From Albugo candida (lineage: Eukaryota > Oomycota > Peronosporomycetes > Albuginales > Albuginaceae), in the NCBI GenBank assembly GCA_905220665.1, contig CAJNAR010000071.1, forward strand, positions 1-35,589: a DNA stretch of 35,589 nt. Reading direction: 5' to 3'. Positions within the stretch are counted from its first letter, which is position 1; every line of letters begins with the position of its first letter. Below, in pieces: positions 27,819 to 35,589 of the stretch. The notes under the pieces are model-generated. The model did not search any database. It had not been told where the DNA came from and saw only the letters and a list, made by a program, of their open reading frames with translations. Both the position numbers and the translations under genes were made by a program.

Positions 27819-30280
27819 ATGGTCCAAGTCGACATATCGACACAACCAAGGGTGCTGGCATCCACATGTAGTGACGTGGCAACCCTCATGAGTCACCCTG
27901 TTTTGGGTGATTGTACGATTGTTGATGAGTCATCACCCCTCTGTGATGACGTGGAAAGTACCCCCCACCCCCAGTGTGACGGTACAGGTTAATACCGGTA
28001 CTACCGGTGCAGGATGTGGTACCGGTGGTACATGCGGTACTGTCGTTGCCTCGTCACAGGATGACCAAAAGGCAACTGCAAGTGTGGACGACACTAAAAG
28101 TCCCACGCTTGCTGACCTTATCAAGTCACAGGAGTCCTTGCGTAAGGACCAGGCTAGAGCTCGGGCGAAATTTCGCGTGGAGCTCGCAAAGCCGAAAGCC
28201 TCGGATATCGAGGCTATCCTGCAGCTATATGCTGATGGGGAGCACCCGGATTGGTCGGTTTTGTCTGCGAAATTGGAAGCAGGAAGACCTTTCCAAATCC
28301 GGAAAGCAACCTTCCCGATGGTGTTGGAGTCGGGTCAGTCCTTGACCCGTACTCCGAATGGGAAAGTTTTATCCTCTCTGAAGCGAGACCAAGGCAATCC
28401 GGTCTTTGAAAGTTTACTGGAGAGCCGGTCAATCGCTCAGGTGTCCAAAATGCCTGGGGGAAACATCAGGATGATGGTCACCACAGCGGATGCCTGCCAA
28501 CAGTTGGAGTGTCAGCCGGTGACTATCCTTGGGGAAAAGTATTTTTTTCGAGAGTTTGATACTCTTGAAACAAAGTACTACCTCGATGTTTTCGGCGTAG
28601 GCGTGGAGGAAGAACGGAACAACATTCTCCGTGCTCTTCACCAACTAGGATGTCAAGTGGTGTATGACACCTTCCGCGAGACGATTCCCACAAAGGCAGT
28701 GGTGATGTCGACTTGGCGAGTTTACTTCGGTAGTTTGACGTGCCCCCAACAACTGGTTCGAGTTGGTAAAGTGATTGAACAAATCGCTTACGACAAACAG
28801 CTCTACCCAGTACGGGGTAAGAATGCTCCAGTTCCAACGGAACGACCACGTTTTGGTCAACGTGGTCCTTATTGCTTGGATTTGGGTGCTACATCAACCC
28901 CGGGAGCACGGCAACAACAATCGAACAAGCAAAAGAAAAAGCAAAACCACATTCAAAATCAACCGCAACAAAAACCACAACAGCAACCAAAACAAACAAA
29001 CGCGCCAACGGTGCTCGTGGTGGCACCAAAAAAGATGGTGAAGCCAGTTCTCAGTCAAGAATTGGATGCGAGGAAACCTGGACGGAAGCTCTCCGATCAA
29101 ATCTCGTTGGAGCTCAATTCTCCCCCAACTATCACACCACCAGGGGCATCAGCCTTATTGCAGCCGTTTCCTCCCATCCTCCAACTGACCAGTCAGTCAT
29201 ACTCACAACCACGGGTAGAGCGGGATGGGGATGTATCCATGAAGTTGGCATGGACGAGTGGAAAACGTAACCGGGTGGAGCCGTTCGAACAAATGGTCTC
29301 CAAAGCACCACCTCTTGCGCTTCCGAAACTAGCGACGAGTAATTATTTTTCTGTACTCGCAACTATGGAGGTGGAGATCGAAGGCCAATCCGGAGAATGG
29401 AAATCGCGTTCAAATCATTCCCGTGAAAGCACGGATGCCACAAGAGGTGGCCACCTCGAAAGAGGCGGCACACTTTTATCAGAAACGGCATACAACAATC
29501 GAGAAATCGGAACGACCAACCCGAGTTGGTGAAATAGGGGAGCTGATGGAAATCGATTCGAAAAATGCCCTTCACTCGCTCCGACCGGACAAGCTGGTTC
29601 AAGCGGATGCTTGCATCCCTCATGTGCGAAAGCTAATCCAGTTCTGCACAAATCCGGACAAAATCATCCGAGCGGCACTTGATCATCCGATCACGATGAA
29701 TGGTGTGCTACTCGCGTGTATGGAGTCGAACGATAAAGCTTTGGATGAAGTGGCGCATCTACTCATGATAAATCGCGTTTTAGCAACACACAATCTCGGC
29801 GAAGATGTTACGTTTGCGACGCGATGGAGTCGCCACGTTGGTGGTATAGTTCCCTCGAAGCGATCGGTATTGTTCGAGAAAGTAATGTCGTGGTGGACGT
29901 CAGTGCCGGACATCGTTATCGGTTTGACTCGAGCAACGAAAGCTCTCGCGTTGTTGGAACTTTTATTTATGTGTACTGCTCCGACATTCTACACAAACGA
30001 TCACTGGATCCAATATCTCACCGATGGACCAGTGATTTGGATTCCGGGTCATCATTGTCGTTTACTTCCAAACAATGTGATCATATACTTCTTCCGCTCC
30101 GACGTGGGCATAAAGTGTTGGTCTCAAGGGTTGGAGGTAGATGGCGTGGACTTCTCCATGGTGACAGCTGAGCTTTCAGTCAACCTCAGCTTTTTTCCAG
30201 AGGAACATACAACACTTCACCTCTTACAACAAGATGGTGAAACGAGGTTGATTTCTGGTCCACTTCAGCGTGAATGCTAA
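27819..30280 (+). pseudogene. LINE ORF1 (family A), two frame breaks
   Basis: Starts at the ATG at 27819 in the family context. A run of six C at 27961-27966 (five in E6) shifts the frame near residue 48. The correct frame then runs to about 29383, where GATCGAAGGCCAATCC lacks 14 nt present in E6. The last part reads from about 29420 to the TAA at 30278-30280. Near 30130 a short stretch (GLEVDGVDFSMV instead of WFGGRWRGLLHG) is read out of phase and then corrected, so there are two compensating small indels. The Q/K/P-rich linker (about 28910-29010) differs strongly from E5/E6 while both sides are nearly identical. It is a dead copy as read. Confidence 0.9.
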
Positions 30281-30508
30281 GGGCTCCTCGATTATTTCAA
30301 CGTGGAACAATGTCTCATCACTCACGGTGAATGTTACTGGAATTCATAAAAAATGGTCATCTTTTTATCGACCACATCCTATCACAACACTCCATTTGTT
30401 GTGTTCAAGAAACCAAGTTTCACGATCACAACCAACTGGACTCATTTCAGTTTTTATTATCCTCAAAAATGCAGCACAAAATGTTTGTCAATGACCACAA
30501 CAGAGCTT
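30270..30508 (+). pseudogene. LINE ORF2 remnant: start of the endonuclease domain
   Basis: Overlaps the ORF1 stop as in the other copies (GTG-led open frame, no AUG). The first endonuclease motif reads VNVTGI (ACT at 30336-30338) instead of VNVNGI, so the expected metal-binding Asn is lost. One extra A at about 30347-30352 shifts the frame; the shifted part preserves NGHLFIDHILSQHSICCVQETKFHDH. Cut off at the copia junction. Confidence 0.85.
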
Positions 30509-30509
30509 C

Positions 30510-32162
30510 AAAAAAAGATACAGGATTGATTATGAGCAGGCAAACGCAGCATTAGAGGCACCTGCGACATATGACGAAGCAGTTCAATCTCCAGAAGGTG
30601 GATTCTGGAAGCAAGCCATTGAAAATGAACTGTCAGCATTAAAGAACAAAAAAGTTTGGACATGTGTTGATCGAATTCCGATGAAGAAGGTTATTGGTAC
30701 ACAATGGGTATTTACTATTAAAAGAAACGAAAACGGTGAAATTGACAGATACAAAGCCCGAGTGGTTGCGCTTGGATATAGACAGACGCATGGGGTGGAC
30801 TACATGGAAAATTACTCGCCTGTGGCCAATATGAATTCAATTCGAGTATTTTCAGGTTATTGCTGTCACATTGGAGCTTATACTCATCAATTTGATGCGG
30901 ACACGGGATCGTTAAATGGGAACTTGAAAGAAGAAGTGTATGTTTTTCCTCCTAAAGGATTCAAAATTGGTTCAAACAAAGTTCTAAAATTAAGTCGGAG
31001 TCATTATGGATTGAAAAACGCTGCATCGACTTGGTAGAAGACTATCTCAGAATTTATCATTGGAATGAACTTCAATCAGTGTAAAACAGATCCTTGCATC
31101 TTTGTTAGACGACAGGGTGAGTCATTCTTACTGGTTACATTGTACGTTGATGATCTACGCATTGGATCACAATGCGAGGATGAAATTGGAGAATTTGTCG
31201 AGAAGTTATCAAAACATTTTAAGCTCAAGAAACTTGGCAATGTTCGATTCGTAGTCGGTATTGAAGTAAACTATGATCGATTGGAGAAAGTTATGTGTAT
31301 CATCCAGCAAGCAAGCATATCTAGGATGGTTGAAAAGTACAATCAAGTCAATTCCAAATTTGTTGATAATCCTTGCGTTGTAGAACAGTTCCTTTCAAAG
31401 ATCGAAGAAAAGGATTCAAGAATGGTCAAAAGACCTTATAGGTCTTTGGTGGGATCGCTTTTGTATATCGCAAATGGAACAAGGCCTGACATCGCATTTG
31501 CAGTAAGCCAGCTCAGTCGCCAGCTCGAAAATCCTAGCGAAGAACGCTGGAACGCAGCAATTAGAGTCCTTCGGTACTTGAAGTCGACAATCTCGACAGG
31601 AATATGTTCTGGACAAACAAAAGTCAGATCCAACTAACTTAACCGGAAATCAACATCTGGGTTTATGGTTATGTTGAATTTATCTCCAGTCGTTTTTAAA
31701 TCGAAATTACAGCAAAGTGTAGCTTTGAGTACAGCTGAGGCAGAATACATTGCTTTATCATTATGTATACAGGAGTCATTATGGATAAGGAATTTGCTAT
31801 CCGAAATTGGTGTACGGGATATAGCCAGCACTATCGTATATGAAGACAATCAGAGTGCAATAGCAATTGCAATGAATAATGGATATCAGAGTCGTGCGAA
31901 GCATATTGCCATAAGATATCACTTCATTCGAGAACAAGTTCAACAAGGCAACGTAGATTTCAAGTATATCAAATCAAACGATCGATTGGCCGATTTCTTA
32001 ACGAAAGCCATTTCGACGAAACAATTCCAGACATTCGTACGAAAATCAAATGTCAGGAAATGTACGTCGAGAGGGAGTGTCGCAATGGAATCAGCCAATC
32101 ATCATATTGGAAAAGGATTCCGCGAATCGGATGCTGATATGCGAAGTCAAGAAACAATGTAA
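30510..32162 (+). pseudogene. Ty1/copia pol fragment: reverse transcriptase and RNase H, with stops
   Basis: One frame throughout, interrupted by TAG at 31035-31037 and TAA at 31635-31637. The RT domain begins upstream of the first Met: ATYDEAVQSPEGGFWKQAIENE (about 30567-30632) is the usual copia RT N-terminus. It continues with TQWVFTIKRNENGEIDRYKARVVA (about 30697), QFDADTGSLNG (first catalytic Asp present), the first stop after AASTW, TDPCIF (about 31089) and the catalytic YVDD (31143-31154). RNase H has STAEAEYIALS (about 31728), YEDNQSAIAIA (about 31839), KHIAIRYHFIREQ, and DRLADFLTKAI (about 31983). The DADWAG block expected between VRSN and NRKSTSGF is missing at the second stop, so one catalytic Asp is lost. 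Non-functional. Confidence 0.9.
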
Positions 32163-32274
32163 AGACAGTGCATCATATTCCACCAATCAAGATTCCTACA
32201 GCGGAGCTTATAAGACAATGCATAAAGGCTAGGGCTTAGAATAGTAACAACAACTAAGGGCCCTAATATATTCA
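32078..32274 (+). repeat. Possible 3' LTR of the copia fragment
   Basis: The pol frame runs into AGAGGGAGTGTC, read as RGSV. In many copia elements this stretch is the polypurine tract followed by the TGT that opens the 3' LTR. From TGT at 32078 the sequence runs ~197 bp to ...ATATATTCA, giving TG...CA ends. The 5' LTR is missing, so the limits cannot be confirmed by comparison. Confidence 0.4.
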
Positions 32275-32301
32275 CTTTCCGTTTTACCAACTAAAACCCC
32301 A

Positions 32302-32974
32302 CATAATATAACATAGATCACACAACGTCTTGAACTCGCCGAACGTTTTCTTTAAAATCATGAGGATTTCGACCTTCGATCCAGTCTTGACGATTGGCAC
32401 CTTCACAGCATTGATTGATCGAAAATTGTTGCTAGCTAAAATTTGATTGGTGATGTTCCCGAGGAAACAAAAAACTCTACTATGGGCTTTTCAATGATGC
32501 TCGACGAGGACGATCGTGTGGACACATTGATCTTGTACTTGAGAAAATAGAGAGAAATTAAACCAAGCTTATCAAATCTCGAGAGTTTACAGAAGTAATG
32601 AATTTGTTAAATGTGATTTATGAAATATGATTGTTTATGAGAAATAGGGTTCGTAAAAGAGTTTCTACCAGATTGAAAAAGATCACAACTTCCTACTTGT
32701 TCCATTAATTCATTATCGATAAATTGTAAGATCTAGAGTCAAATTACAATAGAATGTGAATTATGAACAAGTGTACTAATGTAGTTGAAGTAAGCACTAA
32801 TGTACATACGTTTGTTTATAGTGATCTTGTAGAAAGGACGTTGCCCGCACGCAGTGTTTTTGGAACCTTTGAGATTGTCTCACTACAGTTGTATTCTAGG
32901 GTAACTAAATACATATCTGTATTCGACCGACAGAATAGAAATGTTACGTTTGTTACAGCGCGTATTTTTCACTG
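32302..32974. repeat. Satellite unit 1 (673 bp, long form)
   Basis: Long form with the ATTATCGATAAATTGTAAG segment and GCTAGCTAAAATTTG. It follows the copia remnant after ~27 nt. Confidence 0.88.
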
Positions 32975-33646
32975 CATAATATAACATAGAACACACAACG
33001 TCTTGAACTCGCCGAACGTTCTTTTCTAAATCATGAGGATTTCGACCTTCGATCCAGTCTTGACGATTGGCACCTTCACAGCATTGATTGATCGAAAATT
33101 GTTGCTAGCTAAAATTTGATTGGTGATGTTCCCGAGGAAACAAAAAACTCTACTATGGACTTTTCAATGATGCTCGACGAGGACGATCTTGTGGACACAT
33201 GATCTTGTACTTGAGAAAATAGAGAGAAATTACACCAAGCTTATCAAATCTTGAGAGTTTACAGAACTAGTGAATTTGTTAAATGTGATTTATGAAATAT
33301 GATTGTTTATGAGAAATAGGGTTCGTAAAAGAGTTTCTACCAGATTGAAAAAGATCACAACTTCCTACTTGTTCCATTAATTCATTATCGATAAATTGTA
33401 AGATCTAGAGTCAAATTACAATAGAATGTGAATTATGAACAAGTGTACTAATGTAGTTGAAGTAAGCACTAATGTACATACGTTTGTTTATAGTGATCTT
33501 GTAGAAAGGACGTTGCCCGCACGCAGTGTTTTTGGAACCTTTGAGATTGTCTCACTACAGTTGTATTCTAGGGTAACTAAATACATATCTGTATTCGACC
33601 GACAGAATAGAAATGTTACGAAGATTACATGGAATCTTTCTTACTG
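32975..33646. repeat. Satellite unit 2 (672 bp, long form)
   Basis: Nearly identical to unit 1, with the same internal segments. Its end differs (AAGATTACATGGAATCTTTC in place of TTTGTTACAGCGCGTATTT). Confidence 0.88.
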
Positions 33647-34227
33647 CATAATATAACATAGAACACGCAACGTCTTGAACTCGCCGAACGTTTTTTTCTA
33701 AATCATGAGGATTTCGACCTTCGATCCAGTCTTGACGATTGGCACCTTCTCAGCATTGATTGATCGAAAATTGTTGCTAGCTAAAATTTGATTGGTGATG
33801 TTCCCGAGGAAACAAAAAACTCTACTATGGACTTTTCAATGATGCTCGACGAGGACGATCTTGTGGACACATGGATCTTGTACTTGAGAAAATAGAGAGA
33901 AATTACATCAAGCTTATCAAATCTTGAGAGTTTACTCAAGTAGTGAATTTGTTAAATGTGATTTATGAAATATGATTGTTTATGGGAAATAAGGCTCGTA
34001 AAGTTTTCTTACTAGGTTGAAAAAGATTCACAACTTACTACTCGTTCCATTAATTCATTACGCTCGTTTGTGTGTGGTCTTGTAGGAAGGACGTTGCCCG
34101 CAAGCAGTGTTTTTGGAACCTTTGAGATTGTCTCACTACAGTTGTATTCTAGGGTAACTGGATACATATCTGTATTCGACCGACAGAATAGAAATGTTAC
34201 GTTTGTTACAGCGCGTATTTCTCACTG
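33647..34227. repeat. Satellite unit 3 (581 bp, short form)
   Basis: Lacks ~90 bp after TTCATTA: the ATCGATAAATTGTAAG to TTTGTTTATAGTG part is replaced by CGCTCGTTTGTGTGTGG. Shares this deletion and TATGGGAAATAAGGC with unit 5. Confidence 0.88.
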
Positions 34228-34609
34228 CATAATATAACAAAGAACACATAACGTCTTAAAATCGCCGAACGTTTTTTTCTAAATCAAGAGGATTTCGACC
34301 TTCGATCCAGTCTTGACGATTGGCACCTTCACAGCATTGATTGATCGAAAATTCTTGCTATCCAAAATTTGATTGGTGATGTTCCCGAATAAACAAAAAA
34401 CTCTACTATGGGCTTTTCAATGATGCTCGACGAGGACGATCTTGTGGACACATTGATCTTGTACTTGAGAAAATAGAGAGAAATTACACCAAGCTTATCA
34501 AATCTTGAGAGTTTACAGAAGCAGTGAATTTGTTAAATGTGACTTATATAAATGTATTCCACTGACAGAAAAGAAATATTACGTTTATTACAGCGCATAT
34601 TTCTCACTG
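34228..34609. repeat. Satellite unit 4 (382 bp, shortest form)
   Basis: Jumps from TTAAATGTGACTTATATAAATG straight to TATTCCACTGACAG, losing the second half of the unit. It has GCTATCCAAAATTTG and CCCGAATAAACAAAAAAC, both also in unit 6. Confidence 0.88.
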
Positions 34610-35190
34610 CATCATATAACATAGAACACACTACGTCTTGAACTCGCCGAATGTTTTTTTCTAAATCATGAGGATTTCGACCTTCGATCCAGTCTTGACG
34701 ATTGGCACCTTCACAGCATTGATTGATCGAAAATTCTTGCTATCCAAAATTTGATTAGTGATGTTCCCGAGGAAACAAAAAACTCTACTATGGGCTCTTC
34801 AATGATGCTCGACGAGGACGATCTTGTGGACACATGGATCTTGTACTTGAGAAAATAGAGAGAAATTACATCAAGCTTATCAAATCTTGAGAGTTTACTC
34901 AAGTAGTGAATTTGTTAAATGTGATTTATGAAATATGATTGTTTATGGGAAATAAGGCTCGTAAAGTTTTCTTACTAGGTTGAAAAAGATTCACAACTTA
35001 CTACTCGTTCCATTAATTCATTACGCTCGTTTGTGTGTGGTCTTGTAGGAAGGACGTTGCCCGCGCACAGCGTTCATGGACCCTCTGAGATTGTCTCACT
35101 ACAGTTGTATTCTAGGGCGACTGAATATATATATGTATTCCACTGCCAGAAAAGAAATATTACGTTTGTTACAGCGCGTATTTCTCACTG
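34610..35190. repeat. Satellite unit 5 (581 bp, short form)
   Basis: Same length and same internal deletion as unit 3, but with the GCTATCCAAAATTTG version of the first half that marks units 4 and 6. Confidence 0.88.
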
Positions 35191-35589
35191 CATAATATAA
35201 CATAGAACACACAACGTCTTGAACTCGCGGAACGTTTTTTTCTACATGATGAGGATTTCGACCTTCGATCCAGTCTTGACGATTGGCACCTTCACAGCAT
35301 TGACTGATCGAAAATTCTTGCTATCCAAAATTTGATTGGTGATGTTCCCGAATAAACAAAAAACTCTACTATGGACTTTTCAATGATGCTCGACGAGGAC
35401 GATCGTGTGGACACATTGATCTTGTACTTGTGAAAGTAGAGAGAAATTACACCAAGCTTATCAAATCTTGAGAGTTTACAGAAGTAGTGAATTTGTTAAA
35501 TGTGATTTATGAAATATGATTGTTCATGAGAAATAAGGCTCGTAAAAGAGTTTTTACCAGATTGAAAAAGATCACAACTTGCTACTTGT
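35191..35589. repeat. Satellite unit 6 (partial, window end)
   Basis: First 399 bp of a further unit. It shares CCCGAATAAACAAAAAAC with unit 4 but keeps the GATTTATGAAATATGATTG segment that unit 4 lost. The array continues beyond the window. Confidence 0.85.

Larger units (their letters stand above)
27728..30508 (+). mobile_element. LINE copy E7 (family A), lost after the start of ORF2
   Basis: A 5' end like E5 and E6 (ACTTCTCAATTTGG, 5' UTR 27728-27818), ORF1 with two breaks, then only ~230 nt of ORF2. The homology to E6 stops at about 30508 (AATGACCACAACAGAGCTT), where copia sequence begins. The 3' part and the terminal tRNA-like junction are missing. Confidence 0.92.
30509..32274 (+). mobile_element. 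Ty1/copia retrotransposon fragment (3' part of pol and probable 3' LTR)
   Basis: Only the RT, RNase H and probable 3' LTR of a copia-type LTR retrotransposon. There is no gag, protease, integrase or 5' LTR upstream; LINE sequence directly precedes it. This is not a simple insertion of a whole element into E7. It looks like a deletion or recombination joint between two degenerate repeats. Base usage is more AT-rich than the LINEs. Confidence 0.88.
32302..35589. repeat. Satellite array, units of 673, 672, 581, 382, 581 and at least 399 bp
   Basis: Direct tandem repeats marked by CATAATATAACATAGAACAC at 32302, 32975, 33647, 34228, 34610 (as CATCATATAAC) and 35191. The array runs out of the window. 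Units share long near-identical stretches (for example GATTTCGACCTTCGATCCAG and TTCAATGATGCTCGACGAGG). Open frames of ~73 codons recur at 32763 and 33435 only because the unit repeats. They are lost in the shorter units, so I do not call them genes. No similarity to the LINE or copia parts was seen. Confidence 0.93.

Noticed and set aside
32763..33656. Two nearly identical ~73-codon ORFs (32763 and 33435) as a small gene family
   Set aside because: They repeat only because the satellite unit repeats, they end in junction sequence that differs between units, and shorter units lose them.
32302..35589. A CRISPR array or bacterial repeat locus
   Set aside because: Units of 400-670 bp are directly adjacent without unique spacers, and the whole context is eukaryotic retroelements.

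Overview
The window reads as a eukaryotic, repeat-only stretch. It has no host gene, no operon structure and no functional tRNA or rRNA gene. Everything recognisable is retroelement or satellite DNA. The style of the non-LTR elements (two ORFs, AP-endonuclease plus reverse transcriptase plus C-terminal zf-RVT zinc motif) and of the Ty1/copia pol fragment suggests an oomycete, or less likely another protist or early-diverging fungus. This is inference from protein style only.

Positions 1 to about 30,508 hold a head-to-tail array of seven LINE copies, all on the + strand, called E1 to E7 here. E1 (1-3039, cut by the window edge), E2 (3058-5963, 5' truncated), E5 (13629-20637), E6 (20656-27709) and E7 (27728 to about 30508) are one family, A. 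E3 (5982-12822) and its 5'-truncated near-twin E4 (12841-13276) are a diverged family, B. A full copy has a ~90-100 nt 5' UTR, ORF1 (810-829 aa, unknown function, probably RNA binding), then ORF2 (endonuclease, RT, zinc motif). ORF2 overlaps the ORF1 stop in the +1 frame and has no usable AUG. The only full-length intact ORFs are ORF1 of E3 and ORF1 of E6. The E1 ORF2 is open across all of its visible part. Every other long ORF is broken, mostly by one-base changes in homopolymers.

The most interesting signal is at the junctions. Each element ends in ...CAACTGAGCTA plus seven variable bases, and the next element starts at once. The reverse complement is [7-mer]TAGCTCAGTTG, which has the form of the first 18 nt of a mature tRNA: seven acceptor-stem bases, then U8-A9 and the box A/D-arm. 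Four different 7-mers occur (GCCTCGG, GACTCGG, GCCTTTC, GGTCGTA). I infer a LINE that targets the 5' end of tRNA genes, antisense to the tRNA, and re-uses the tRNA-like target copy at the end of an earlier element as a landing pad. A ~316 bp tRNA-headed SINE (13295-13610) lies in the array between the same junction sequences and shares the LINE 3' tail, so it probably uses the LINE machinery.

At about 30,508 the E7 copy stops abruptly within ORF2 and joins a 5'-deleted Ty1/copia pol fragment (RT and RNase H, with stops and a lost RNase H Asp motif). This is followed by a probable 3' LTR (about 32078-32274). From 32,302 to the end there is a satellite array with units of 673, 672, 581, 382, 581 and at least 399 bp, arranged as a mosaic higher-order repeat with no convincing coding content.
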